Notes: generated by a model not told the origin, from the letters alone. A DNA stretch of 64,000 nucleotides from Micromonospora eburnea (GCF_900090225.1 NZ_FMHY01000002.1:3224001-3288000); one strand, 5' to 3'. Positions 36,164-45,381 are shown, numbered from the stretch's first letter. Program-made: numbers and translations.

Positions 36164-37365
36164 CGCCAGGTACGCGCGGTCGGCGTACGCCGACCGGTGT
36201 GATCGATGAGGGTGCCCAACTGGCCGAGGCTGTGATCGATCTTGCGGCGATCGCGGAGAACATCCGGACGATCGCGGCGGTCGCCCGTACCGGGTTGATG
36301 GCCGTGGTGAAGGCCGACGGGTTCGGGCACGGCGCGGTGCCGGTGGCGCGGGCCGCGTTGGGGGCCGGCGCCACCTGGCTGGGCGTGACCTCGGCCACGG
36401 AGGCGTTGGCGCTGCGATCGGCGGGCATCGACGCGCCCGTCCTGAGCTGGCTGCACCGGCCGGACGAGGACTTCACCCGCCTGATCGCCGCGGACGTCGA
36501 CATCGCGGTGTCGACCCTGACCCATCTGCGCGCGATCGCCGACGCGGCCACGGATCTCGGTGTGCCCGCCGCGGTCCAGCTCAAGGCGGACGTCGGTCTG
36601 TCACGTAACGGCGCCAACGGTGACGACTGGCCCGAGCTGGTCGCCTGGGCTCGCAAGCACGAGAAGGAGGGCAGCGTCCAGGTACACGGGGTGTGGTCCC
36701 ACCTGACGAACGCCGACGTGCCTGGATGCCCGAGCATCGTGCGGCAGGTGTCGACATTCCGGGAGGCGCTGCGGATCGCCCGGGACGCTGGGCTTGATCC
36801 TGAGATAGTGCATTTGGCCAATTCGGCGGCGGCGCTCGCCACCCCGGAGACCCGGTTCGATCTCTGTCGGATCGGCCTGGCCATGTACGGCATCAGCCCC
36901 TTCGGCGCGGCGGATCCCCGCCGTTTCGGCCTGCGACCCGCCATGACCCTACGGTCAAGGGTGATCAACCTGAAACGCGTGCCCGCCGGGACCGGCGTCT
37001 CGTACGGGGCCGACCACGTGACCAACCGGCCGACCACACTCGCTCTGCTGCCGCTCGGGTACGCCGATGGCCTGTCGCGCACCGCCGAGGGCCGCGCGTG
37101 GGTCTGGCTCGCCGGTCGACGATGTCCGATCGTCGGCCGCATCGCCATGGATCAGTGCGTCGTCGACGTCGGCGATCTACCGGTGGCGCTCGGCGATCCC
37201 GTGGTCGTCTTCGGCCCCGGCGCCGAACCCGGCTCGCCCGAACCGGCCGAGCCGACGGCCACCGAGTGGGCGCAGTGGGCCGGCACCATCCCGCACGAAG
37301 TCTTGACCGGAATCGGCGCGCGAGTGGCGCGCGTGCACCTACCGGGGGAAGCGGATACACCATGA
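36160..37365 (+). CDS. alr: Alanine racemase
   Basis: 401 residues from the GTG at 36160. The PLP lysine is Lys51 in MAVVKADGFGHGAVPVARAA, and the catalytic Tyr282 lies in GVSYGADHVTNRPTTLALLP. PLP-phosphate and substrate motifs are LANSAAAL, DLCRIGLAMYGISP and CPIVGRIAMDQCVVDVG. It interconverts L- and D-Ala; in VanT-type systems a related racemase makes D-Ser. No membrane domain is present, unlike enterococcal VanT. The start overlaps the upstream small gene and the stop overlaps ddl. Confidence 0.92.
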   Translation: MTPGTRGRRTPTGVIDEGAQLAEAVIDLAAIAENIRTIAAVARTGLMAVVKADGFGHGAVPVARAALGAGATWLGVTSATEALALRSAGIDAPVLSWLHRPDEDFTRLIAADVDIAVSTLTHLRAIADAATDLGVPAAVQLKADVGLSRNGANGDDWPELVAWARKHEKEGSVQVHGVWSHLTNADVPGCPSIVRQVSTFREALRIARDAGLDPEIVHLANSAAALATPETRFDLCRIGLAMYGISPFGAADPRRFGLRPAMTLRSRVINLKRVPAGTGVSYGADHVTNRPTTLALLPLGYADGLSRTAEGRAWVWLAGRRCPIVGRIAMDQCVVDVGDLPVALGDPVVVFGPGAEPGSPEPAEPTATEWAQWAGTIPHEVLTGIGARVARVHLPGEADTP

Positions 37366-38390
37366 CTGTTCGTTTGGCGATGCTGTTCGGTGGGCGCAGC
37401 GGAGAGCACGACGTCTCCCGGCGCTCGGCGGAAAGCATCCTGGCCCATCTCGACCGTGACACGTACGACGTGACCGAGGTGCTGATCGAGCGCGACGGCC
37501 AGTGGCGGGTGAACGGCGACCGGGCCACGTTCGCGCAGGCGCTGCGGACCCTCGGCGACCAGGACGTGGTGTTCCCGGCGCTGCACGGCCCGTACGGTGA
37601 GGACGGCATCGTCCAGTCGATGCTGGAGTGGCTCGGCGTCGCTTTCGTCGGAAACGGTGTCTTCGCCAGCGCCGCGGGGATGGACAAACCGGTCACGAAG
37701 AAACTCCTCGTCGCCGACGGCCTGCGGGTGGCCGCGGGGGTGACGCTGCGCCCCGACGAGGAGCTGTCGTCGCGGGATCGGGAGCGACTGGGGCTGCCCG
37801 TTTTCGTCAAGCCGGCCAGGGCCGGCTCCAGCCTGGGCGTCTCCAAGGTTGAACAGTGGGCGCAACTGCCCGCCGCCCTGCGGCTCGCACGCGAGAGCGA
37901 CGCGAAGGTTCTCGTCGAACGCGCCGTGCGCGGCCGCGAGATCGACGTCGGCGTCCTCCAGCACCCCGACGGTCGCGTCGAGGCCGGGCCGCCGCTGGAG
38001 ATACGGGTGGCGAACGCCTCCTTCTTCGACTACGACGCCAAGTACGACGGCGGTGCCGTCTTCGACATTCCGGCTCAGCTCGACTCCGGCACCACCCGAC
38101 TACTGCAGGACCGGGCCGTGCAGGCGTTCCACGCGCTCGGATGCCGTGGGCTGCTCCGCGTCGACTTCTTCCTCCCCGATCCGGAAGCCGATCACGGCAC
38201 AGAGTGGACCGGAGACCACCGGGAGCCGGTGATCAACGAGGTCAACACCTTTCCCGGCTTCACCGCCGCCTCCCAGTATCCGCAGATCTGGCAGCGGGCC
38301 GGCGTCGGCTACTCCGCACTGCTCGACATCCTCATCCAGGGCGCGCTGCAGCGACGCGACACCGCCTTCCCCTGCCCGAGTCCCTGCTGA
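37362..38390 (+). CDS. ddl: D-alanine--D-alanine (or D-Ala-D-X) ligase
   Basis: 342 residues from the ATG at 37362. It is an ATP-grasp ligase with LFGGRSGEHDVSRRSAESIL (serine-loop Glu), ALHGPYGEDGIVQSMLEWLG, VFVKPARAGSSLGVSKV, the omega-loop FFDYDAKYDGG, LLRVDFFLPD and INEVNTFPGFTAASQYPQ. The Lys-Tyr of the omega loop favours D-Ala-D-Ala or D-Ala-D-Ser over D-Ala-D-lactate. It lies between the racemase and murG with 4-bp and 1-bp overlaps. It is probably an inducible second ligase for remodelled wall precursors. Confidence 0.92.
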   Translation: MTVRLAMLFGGRSGEHDVSRRSAESILAHLDRDTYDVTEVLIERDGQWRVNGDRATFAQALRTLGDQDVVFPALHGPYGEDGIVQSMLEWLGVAFVGNGVFASAAGMDKPVTKKLLVADGLRVAAGVTLRPDEELSSRDRERLGLPVFVKPARAGSSLGVSKVEQWAQLPAALRLARESDAKVLVERAVRGREIDVGVLQHPDGRVEAGPPLEIRVANASFFDYDAKYDGGAVFDIPAQLDSGTTRLLQDRAVQAFHALGCRGLLRVDFFLPDPEADHGTEWTGDHREPVINEVNTFPGFTAASQYPQIWQRAGVGYSALLDILIQGALQRRDTAFPCPSPC

Positions 38391-39565
38391 TGGCCGTCTA
38401 CGCCGCGGAACATCTCCGCGGTCTCCGCATGATCGTCACGGGTGGGGGAACGGGCGGGCACACCTACCCGGCGCTGACCACGATCCGTGCGCTCCACGGC
38501 CGGCTAGCGGCAGCCGGCACCGAACCGGACGTCCGCTGGGTGGGTGTCGCTCACGGACTGGAGGCCAGAATCGCCCGGCAGGAGGGCATTCCCTTCACCG
38601 CGATCACCACGGGCAAACTGCGCCGCTCGCCGAACCTGCACGAGTGGGCCCGCAACGTCGCCGATGCCTTCCGCGTGCCGTTCGGCATCTTCCAGGCCAT
38701 CATGATCGTGGTGCGTACCCGGCCCGAGGTAATCTTCTCTACCGGCGGATACGTCTCCGTCCCGATCGGGATCGCCGCCTGGATGACCGGCCGTCCGCTG
38801 GTCATGCACGAGCAGATCCTCACGCTCGGGCTGGCGAACCGGATCCTTGCCCGCCTCGCCGATCGAGTTCTGCTGAGCCACGAGTCCTCCATCGAGCATC
38901 TGCCCGCCGGAGCCAGAACCCGCGCGGTGGTCACCGGCAACCCGGTCCGGCCAGAGATCCTCACGGGCAACCGCAACCGGGCGCTCGCCGCGTATCACTT
39001 GGACCCCCGCCTGCCGCTGGTGTACGTCACCGGCGGTGCCCAGGGCGCCGTCCAGGTCAACAACCTGATCGCCGACATCCTCCCCGGACTCCTGCCGAAA
39101 TGTCAGGTGCTGCACCAGTGCGGCGACTACTCCCTCGACCGGATGCGGCAGGTCGGGGCCGCCCTTCCGGAACACCTGCGCAGCAGGTACCGGGTCGTCG
39201 ACTACGTCTACGACGAACTGCCGGACGTCCTGAGCGCCGCGGACATCGTCGTCGCGCGCAGCGGCGCCGGCACCGTCGCCGAACTCACCGCGCTGGGCAA
39301 GGCCTGCGTCCTCATCCCGCTCATCCCCACCGGCGGCGACGAACAGCGGCGGACCGCGCGGCACCTCGCCGACGCCGGCGCCTCCCGTATGCTCGCCGGC
39401 CCCGACGCCTCCGCCAACCGTCTGTACGAGGAGATCATGGTGCTGCTCGACCACCCGGAACGACGCCAGGAGCTGGCCAACGCCGCCCGTCAACAGGGCC
39501 GCCCCCACGCGGCCGCAGCCGTGGCCAGCGCAATCATCGACGCCGCCGGCCGGTGCCGGTCATGA
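38390..39565 (+). CDS. murG: MurG-type glycosyltransferase paralogue
   Basis: 391 residues. It is a GT28 lipid I GlcNAc-transferase with the nucleotide-site motif VTGGGTGGHTYPALTTIRAL, the membrane-associated middle segment VRTRPEVIFSTGGYVSVPIG, donor motifs VYVTGGAQGAVQVNN and VVARSGAGTVAELTALGKAC, and IPLIPTGGDEQRRTARHLAD. It converts lipid I to lipid II. It is not in a dcw cluster, so it is likely a second copy acting on a specialised precursor. The start shares the A of the ddl stop (TGATG). Confidence 0.9.
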   Translation: MAVYAAEHLRGLRMIVTGGGTGGHTYPALTTIRALHGRLAAAGTEPDVRWVGVAHGLEARIARQEGIPFTAITTGKLRRSPNLHEWARNVADAFRVPFGIFQAIMIVVRTRPEVIFSTGGYVSVPIGIAAWMTGRPLVMHEQILTLGLANRILARLADRVLLSHESSIEHLPAGARTRAVVTGNPVRPEILTGNRNRALAAYHLDPRLPLVYVTGGAQGAVQVNNLIADILPGLLPKCQVLHQCGDYSLDRMRQVGAALPEHLRSRYRVVDYVYDELPDVLSAADIVVARSGAGTVAELTALGKACVLIPLIPTGGDEQRRTARHLADAGASRMLAGPDASANRLYEEIMVLLDHPERRQELANAARQQGRPHAAAAVASAIIDAAGRCRS

Positions 39566-40205
39566 TCCTGCTGTCTGATCGGCGAATCTCGGCCATCCCG
39601 CTCGGCGACAACGGGGAAGCCCTGGTCGACGTGCGCCAGGTTGCGGAGCTTCGGGTTGACGATCGCCTGGCCGACGAGGCCGGGGCCTACGCGCACCTTC
39701 GTGAGGCGACGGTCCAGCGCTTGCTCGCCGCCCAGCGGACCCTGCCCGAGGACTGCGGCTGCTGATCATTGAGGGGTACCGGCCGCTCAGCCTGCAGACG
39801 ACCTACTTCGAGAGCTACCAGGAAGAACTGCGCCGCAGGTATCCGGAGTGGGACCCGGCGCGCCGGCACGTGGAGGCCAGCAAGTACATCTCGCCGCCCG
39901 AGGTGGCTCCGCACAGCACCGGCGGGACGGTCGACCTCACCCTCTGCACGGCTGACGGGATCGAACTGGACCTGGGCACGATCGTCAACGCCAGCCCGGT
40001 GGACAGCGCCAACGCCTGCTTCACCGGATCGCCCGACATCTCCCCGCAGGCCCGCACCAACCGCGACATCCTCGCCCAGGCGCTCTCGTCCGCCGGCATG
40101 GTCAACTACCCGACCGAATGGTGGCACTGGTCGTTCGGCGACCGCTACTGGGCGCTGAGCACCGGGGCCACCCGGACCCGGTACGGGCCGGTAGACGTCC
40201 CGTGA
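39562..40205 (+). pseudogene. vanX: VanX-type D-Ala-D-Ala dipeptidase, single-base frameshift
   Basis: The ATG at 39562 overlaps the murG stop (ATGA). The first frame runs 67 residues to a TGA at 39765 (end QRTLPEDCGC). The next frame continues LRLLIIEGYRPLSLQTTYFE and on to the stop at 40205. It contains the zinc site APHSTGGTVDLTL (His, Asp) and EWWHWSF (Glu, His), plus the Arg of YRP. These are the M15D/VanX catalytic residues. Restoring one base near 39750 gives about 214 residues, close to VanX (202). Either the gene is dead or the base is a sequence error. Confidence 0.82.
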
Positions 40206-40443
40206 AGCGGCCCTACGAGACGGTGTGCCCCCGTACGCCGAGCTGGCAGTAGACGATCAGCTCGCCGTCGGGTAGCTCGCCGGGGCGCCGGCGACGAGGC
40301 GGTGCGCGCCGCCACCATCAGCGGACCTGCCGGCACCGATACCGCCCGCTGACCCGGCGGTGACGATGGATCGGGCGCCGTGAATGATCACGTCACGTCG
40401 GGTGACGCGTGCCGCGGCGGATACCTGGACAGTGCGGCTGATC

Positions 40444-40490
40444 GGTGTCGGACCGCCCTCGATGCGGTGACCGGGGGGCGGTCCGACACC
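40444..40490. terminator. Strong hairpin between convergent genes
   Basis: Perfect 15-bp stem GGTGTCGGACCGCCC / GGGCGGTCCGACACC with a 17-nt loop, in the 388-bp gap between the vanX-type gene and the convergent HNH gene. It is likely a bidirectional terminator. I see no gene in the rest of the gap. Confidence 0.65.
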
Positions 40491-40593
40491 GCCGCCGACA
40501 TCCAGGGCGGGCGCCTGGACTGTGCGGCCGGCGGCAGGACCTCGCTCATGGCCTGTGGGCCTGGCGTACCTCGACCCGCGTTGTGAGCTGTGG

Positions 40594-41229
40594 TCAGCAG
40601 GTGCCGAGCATGCTGTTGAGCGCGGACTTCTCCGCGCTGTCGACGGTGAGGTTGTAGTACCACTTCACCTGGATCCAGGCCCTGGCGTAGGTGCAGTGGA
40701 AGGCCGCGCGCGAGGGCTTCCACCTGGCCGGGTCCTGATCGCCCTTCGCCTGGTTGACGTTGTCGGTGACGGCCCACAGCTCGGGACCGCCGAGGTCGTT
40801 GGCGTACGTCTGGCGTGCGGAGGTCGTCCACGCCCAGGCCCCGGAGCGCCAGGCCTCGGCGAGGGGAACCATGTGGTCGATGTCGATGTCAGCGGGGTTC
40901 GTCCAGGTCGCGCCGTCGTAGGGGCTGTACCAGGATCCGGAGGTCGGGTAGCAGTTGCTGTCGACGGTGACGTTGGTGCCGTCGCGCTTGAGGACCTGCT
41001 CGCGGGTGTTGCAGGAGCCGCTGATGGTGATCCAGTGCGGGAACAGGTCGCGGTTGTAGGTGGACTGGTGGGATTCGGCGGCGACGGTGAGCGAGTTCAG
41101 CCGGCTGAGGGCGGTGCTGTATGAGGGGATGTTGGGCGGGGTGGCCTGGGCCGGGGCGGCGGTGGCGGCGAGGGAAACGATGAGTGCGGCCGTTGTCGCG
41201 ACGGCGGCTCTGACAATACGGGGGGTCAC
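40594..41229 (-). CDS. Secreted HNH-type nuclease (DUF1524-like)
   Basis: 211 residues. The signal peptide (VRAAVATTAALIVSLAATAA) is cleaved near AQA-TPP. The mature protein has the beta-beta-alpha metal centre DIDHMVPLAEAWRSGAWAW and the following ELWAVTDNVNQAKGDQDP with the conserved Asn, plus paired Cys. This fits extracellular nucleases of the HNH/DUF1524 group common in actinomycetes, probably for nutrient or DNA scavenging. Confidence 0.9.
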   Translation of the reverse strand: MTPRIVRAAVATTAALIVSLAATAAPAQATPPNIPSYSTALSRLNSLTVAAESHQSTYNRDLFPHWITISGSCNTREQVLKRDGTNVTVDSNCYPTSGSWYSPYDGATWTNPADIDIDHMVPLAEAWRSGAWAWTTSARQTYANDLGGPELWAVTDNVNQAKGDQDPARWKPSRAAFHCTYARAWIQVKWYYNLTVDSAEKSALNSMLGTC

Positions 41230-41491
41230 GGGCTCACTCCTGACTGTGCGTCACCGCCGCCAGCCGGGGTGTCCGGATCGACATGCGGCAACCTGATTGA
41301 TGGAGGAGAATATAGTGACGGCCCGTCGATGCCGGAACGCCGACCTGAACCTCCTCTGAAGGGCATGCGGACAACACGCGTACGGCGATGATTTCGCGGC
41401 CGTGCGTGCCTTCGTCACGCGGCTCTCGGTGCTGGCGCTGCTCGCGGACGGTGACCGGTGGCGATCCGGCTGATCTACGCGCAGCCTCCGG

Positions 41492-42223
41492 TCAGCCCGA
41501 CAGGCTGGCAAGCAGCTGCCGTACCTCCGAACCGGTGCGGGGATGACTGTGGCTGTCGACATACCAGTCGAACCGGCCGAGGTCGTTCTCGTCGAGCAGC
41601 GACCGGATCAGCTCCAGGTCGTACGTGTCACCCGGCTTCCGCAGGTGGTAGGGCGGTGGGTAGAAGCAGTCCCCGAGCAGCAGCACGCCGGAGTCGGGCA
41701 CCGCGACCACTGTCGAGTCCTCGGCGTGCCGGCCACCGACGTGGCGAACCACGATCCCACCGGGCAGGGTCAGCGCGTCGTCGAACTCGGTGTGCGGCGG
41801 CACGATGGTGAAGTCATTCCAGGAGTCCATTGCCCGGGCCCGGGCCCGGAAACTCGGCCCGAGCAGGGGGTTTGCGGCCAGCTCCTCGCGCAGATACCGG
41901 TGCCCCCACGGGCGTCGGGCCTCCGCATCGAGGATGCGGGCCCCGGTCCGGTGCCCGATGACCTCCACATCCGGCCAGGCGCACGCACCCCAGACATGGT
42001 CCCAATGGTGGTGGGTGTAGACCAGGCGGCGCGGTGCCGGCAGCCCAGCCGCCTCGATGTCGGCCCGGATCTGTCGAGCGGCCGCGGGACTGTTGCCGGC
42101 GTCGACCAGCACGCTGCCCGACTCGTCTGCGATGACCGCGACCCCACCCTGGACGTTGTCGTGGTCCTCGTCGTGTGGATACCACCACACCCGGCCGGCC
42201 AGGTGCCGCAAGGATCTCCGCAT
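41492..42223 (-). CDS. MBL-fold metallo-hydrolase
   Basis: 243 residues from the ATG at 42223. The metal site YTHHHWDHVWGA, His in HVGGRHAEDSTVVAVPDSGV, Asp in LLLGDCFYPPPYH and the terminal DSHSHPRTG fit the metallo-beta-lactamase superfamily. The substrate is unknown. It is divergent from the P1 peptidase with a 40-bp gap, so they may share control. The 41230-41491 gap carries nothing recognised. Confidence 0.85.
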   Translation of the reverse strand: MRRSLRHLAGRVWWYPHDEDHDNVQGGVAVIADESGSVLVDAGNSPAAARQIRADIEAAGLPAPRRLVYTHHHWDHVWGACAWPDVEVIGHRTGARILDAEARRPWGHRYLREELAANPLLGPSFRARARAMDSWNDFTIVPPHTEFDDALTLPGGIVVRHVGGRHAEDSTVVAVPDSGVLLLGDCFYPPPYHLRKPGDTYDLELIRSLLDENDLGRFDWYVDSHSHPRTGSEVRQLLASLSG

Positions 42224-42263
42224 GCCGCACTGTAACAACGACAACAACGATGACAGGAGCGCC

Positions 42264-43307
42264 ATGAAGCAGCTGAGCCGCCGCGCCCGCGACCTCGGAC
42301 TCGTCGTTGGGCCGCTGCCTACCGGGCGGCACAATGCGATCACCGACGTCGCCGGGATTCTGGTCGGGCACACCACCATCGACGACGGCGCCGACCTGCA
42401 CACCGGTGTCACCGCTGTTGTACCGAGCCAACTCGGCCCCGGACGATGGACCCTGCCGGCCGCTGTCTACTCCGGCAACGGCCACGGGAAACTCGTCGGC
42501 TCGACCCAGGTCGACGAACTCGGGGTCCTGGAGTCACCGATCGTCCTGACCGCCACGTTGTCCGTCTTTTGGGCCGCGGACGCCCTGCTGGGTTACCTGA
42601 TGGACCGCCGGCCGGACGGCCTGTCGTTCAACCCCCTGGTCGGCGAGACCAACGACGGCCACCTGTCCGACATCCGCCGTCGCCCCATCACCACGGAACA
42701 CGTGCTCGCCGCCATCACCCAGGCGTCCGGTGAACCACCGGCGGAGGGCTGCGTCGGAGCCGGCACCGGCACCACGGCCCTCGGCTTCAAGGCCGGCATC
42801 GGCACCTCGTCCAGGACGGTGCGGGTGGCCGACCGTCCGGCGACGGTCGGCGCCCTCGTCCAGTCCAACTTCGGCGGAGTGCTGACCGCCCTCGGCGTTC
42901 CGCTGCCCGCCGACGAGCTGATCCCGGACGCCGACCGGGCCGAGCCGCCCGGCAACTCGTGCATGATCGTGGTGGCCACCGACGTGCCCCTGGACGCCCG
43001 ACAGCTCGGACGCCTCGCCCGGCGGGCCATCTTCGCGATGGGCCGGGTCGGAGCGTCATACAGTAACACCAGCGGCGACTACGCGATCGCGTTCAGCACC
43101 GCCCAGCCGCACCTGCCACCCATCCCTGACGGGGAAATCAACCCCGTCTTCGCCGCCACCCTGGACGCGGTCGAGGAAGCCCTGCTCAACTCGCTGTTCA
43201 CCGCCGTCACCACCACCGGTACGGCTGGTCGGACCAGTCACGCCATTCCACATCGAGAGGCGATCCGGCGGTTGACGGCCGCCGGCCGACTGGCGGCGCC
43301 AGTCTGA
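42264..43307 (+). CDS. P1 family (DmpA-type) aminopeptidase
   Basis: 347 residues after ACAGGAG. It is a DmpA/BapA-type Ntn-like hydrolase with NAITDVAGILVGHTTI at the N-terminus, GCVGAGTGTTALGFKAGIGT, and the autocleavage/nucleophile site PPGNSCMIVVATDVPL (Ser232). The precursor cleaves itself into two chains, and the new N-terminal Ser acts on L-, D- or beta-amino-acid peptides. The fit to family length is complete. Confidence 0.92.
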   Translation: MKQLSRRARDLGLVVGPLPTGRHNAITDVAGILVGHTTIDDGADLHTGVTAVVPSQLGPGRWTLPAAVYSGNGHGKLVGSTQVDELGVLESPIVLTATLSVFWAADALLGYLMDRRPDGLSFNPLVGETNDGHLSDIRRRPITTEHVLAAITQASGEPPAEGCVGAGTGTTALGFKAGIGTSSRTVRVADRPATVGALVQSNFGGVLTALGVPLPADELIPDADRAEPPGNSCMIVVATDVPLDARQLGRLARRAIFAMGRVGASYSNTSGDYAIAFSTAQPHLPPIPDGEINPVFAATLDAVEEALLNSLFTAVTTTGTAGRTSHAIPHREAIRRLTAAGRLAAPV

Positions 43308-43319
43308 GAGCCAGCGGGC

Positions 43320-43678
43320 GCTCCGTGCCACCCGACTGATCTCCGCGTCGAAACCAGCGAGCCGGCGCTCGATCGCGGCACCGATCGAGCCGTACCCGAC
43401 GATCAGCACCCGGGCGTCAGCCAGCCCGGCCGACCAGCCCGAGACCCAGCGGCCCTCGCCTCCGCCCGGACGAAGTCCGGCAGCCGGCGCCGGGCGGCCA
43501 GGGTGAGCGCCACCGCCAGTTCGGCGGTGGCCGCGTCGTGCACGCCCCGGCCGTTGGCCAGGGCCAGGCCGGGCCGCAGGTACGGCAGGCCGTGGTCGTA
43601 GCCGGCGGTCACGGTCTGCACCACCTGAGTCGGGGCGTCCGGGCGATCGGCTCGCAGAAGCGGGGATCGACAACCATG
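43320..43678 (-). pseudogene. 2-hydroxyacid dehydrogenase remnant
   Basis: Three minus-strand frames carry consecutive parts of a D-isomer-specific 2-hydroxyacid dehydrogenase: MVVDPRFCEPIARTPRL, then VVQTVTAGYDHGLPYLRPGL and HDAATAELAVALTLAARR, then ARVLIVGYGSIGAAIERRLA (NAD-binding GxGxxG). The C-terminal half, with the catalytic Arg-Glu-His, is missing. It lies directly after the P1 peptidase stop and is clearly non-functional. Confidence 0.75.
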
Positions 43679-43715
43679 TACGGCGGGTCGGGCGCGGGCC
43701 GCCGGGGTACGATCC

Positions 43716-43729
43716 TGGGAGCGTTCCCA
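43716..43729 (+). promoter_or_regulatory. CebR-like operator upstream of the sugar dehydrogenase
   Basis: TGGGAGCGTTCCCA, 13 of 14 identical to the CebR consensus, 69 bp before the start at 43798. Confidence 0.75.
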
Positions 43730-43797
43730 TACTTCGGGACGCGTGGATTTGAAGGTCGTCTGCGGCACTACCGTCCTGTTAAGCGATGGGAGCCAAT

Positions 43798-45381
43798 ATG
43801 CTGCGACGTTCTTCCCTCAGACGGCTCTGCGTGGCCGGCGTGGCTGCCCTGCTCGCCCCACTCGTGGCGACCGGGCCGTCCGCGGCGGGGCAACCCGCGT
43901 CGGGGCCGCCCGCACCGGACCGCGTCGGGGCCGCCGCCGTGCCGCCGCTCGACCAGCTCACGGTCAGCACCACCCAGGTCGCCTTCGGGCTGCAACGACC
44001 CACCGCGATCTTCGCCCCCGACGACGGCAGTGGCCGGCTGCTGATCACCGAGAAACAGGGCACGATCCGGGTCTACCGTCCGGACACCGGGCTGGCGGCG
44101 GAGCCGCTGCTCGACATCCGGGACCGGGTCGACACCTCCGGCAACGAACGCGGCCTGCTCGGCGTGGTCACCTCGCCGAACTTCACCCAGACCCGCACCC
44201 TGTACGTCACCTACACGGCGCTGCCCGAGGGCACCGTGACGCTGTCCCGGTTCACCCTGGACACGGCCGGCCAGACGCCGATACCGGCCGCCCGGGAGCA
44301 GGTGGTGCTGACCCAGCCGCACGCCGAGTTCTCCAACCACAACGGAGGGAACGTCGCCTTCGGGCCGGACGGCTACCTCTACTGGAGCATCGGAGACGGC
44401 GGCGGGGCCGACGACGTACTCAACTCGGGGCAGAACCTCGGCACCCTGCTCGGCAAGATTCTCCGGCTGGACGTGAGCCGCTCCTGCAACGGCCGGAACT
44501 ACTGCGTACCCGCCGACAACCCGTTCGTCGGCACCGCCGGGGCGCGGCCGGAGATCTGGGCGTACGGGCTGCGGAACCCGTGGAAGTTCTCGCACGACCT
44601 CGGCGGCGACGGCTCGCTCTGGATCGCCGACGTCGGACAGGGCACCTTCGAGGAGATCGATCACCTGCCGGGGAACCGGGGTGGGGCCAACTTCGGCTGG
44701 TCCTGCCGGGAGGGTCCGCAGGTTTTCAACCCCGACCGGTGCCAGGACGGCGCCACGTACGTCGAGCCGGTGCACTCGTACCGCACCTCGGTCGACGGCT
44801 GCGCCGTGATCGGCGGGTACGTCTACCGGGGCCGGGCGTACGCCGACATCGCCGCCGGCACGTACCTGGCCACCGACTACTGCTCCGGTACGGCCTTCGT
44901 GGTCCGGCCGCCGGCCAGCCCTGGCGGCGCGTACGCGACCCGGGCGCTGACCGAACTGACCATCCAGCCGACCAGCCTCGGCCAGGACGCCAACGGCGAG
45001 CTGTACCTGGTCAACGACCTGCCCGGCCAGTTGCACCGAATCTCGTTCGGCACCGCCGCCCCGCCACCGGCCTGCACGATCAGCTACCGCGTCGACCAAC
45101 AGTGGGGGACCGGTTTCACCGCCACGGTGGTCATCACCAACACCGGCACCGCGCCGATCAACGGCTGGACGGTGGGTTGGAGCTTCCCCGCCGCGCAGCG
45201 CGCCGACACCTTCTGGAACGCCACCGGCAGCCAGCAGGGCGCGGTGGTGACCGCCCGCAACGCCGACTGGAATCCGAACATCCCGCCCGGGGGCAGCACC
45301 GACTTCGGCTTCCTCGCCTCGAACACCGGCCCGAACCCCGCGCCGACCAGCTTCACGCTCAACGGCAAACCCTGCGGCTGA
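43798..45381 (+). CDS. Secreted PQQ-dependent sugar dehydrogenase (GDH-B/AA12-like) with CBM2
   Basis: 527 residues from the ATG at 43798 (GGGAG six bases upstream; the ATG at 43786 lacks one). After the signal peptide (RRLCVAGVAALLAPLVATG), a six-bladed soluble-GDH propeller runs about 55-425: GLQRPTAIFAPDDGSGRLLI, RGLLGVVTSPNF, FSNHNGGNVAFGPDGYLYWS, EIWAYGLRNPWKFSHD. A CBM2 (about 430-527; WGTGFTATVVITNTGTAPIN, ending SFTLNGKPCG) anchors it to cellulose or xylan. It oxidises a sugar outside the cell using PQQ, perhaps feeding electrons to lytic oxidases. Confidence 0.88.
   Translation: MLRRSSLRRLCVAGVAALLAPLVATGPSAAGQPASGPPAPDRVGAAAVPPLDQLTVSTTQVAFGLQRPTAIFAPDDGSGRLLITEKQGTIRVYRPDTGLAAEPLLDIRDRVDTSGNERGLLGVVTSPNFTQTRTLYVTYTALPEGTVTLSRFTLDTAGQTPIPAAREQVVLTQPHAEFSNHNGGNVAFGPDGYLYWSIGDGGGADDVLNSGQNLGTLLGKILRLDVSRSCNGRNYCVPADNPFVGTAGARPEIWAYGLRNPWKFSHDLGGDGSLWIADVGQGTFEEIDHLPGNRGGANFGWSCREGPQVFNPDRCQDGATYVEPVHSYRTSVDGCAVIGGYVYRGRAYADIAAGTYLATDYCSGTAFVVRPPASPGGAYATRALTELTIQPTSLGQDANGELYLVNDLPGQLHRISFGTAAPPPACTISYRVDQQWGTGFTATVVITNTGTAPINGWTVGWSFPAAQRADTFWNATGSQQGAVVTARNADWNPNIPPGGSTDFGFLASNTGPNPAPTSFTLNGKPCG

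Noticed and set aside
37362..38390. vanA-type D-Ala-D-lactate ligase
   Set aside because: The omega loop keeps the DYDAKY pattern of D-Ala/D-Ser ligases, and no vanH is present, so the lactate assignment is not supported.
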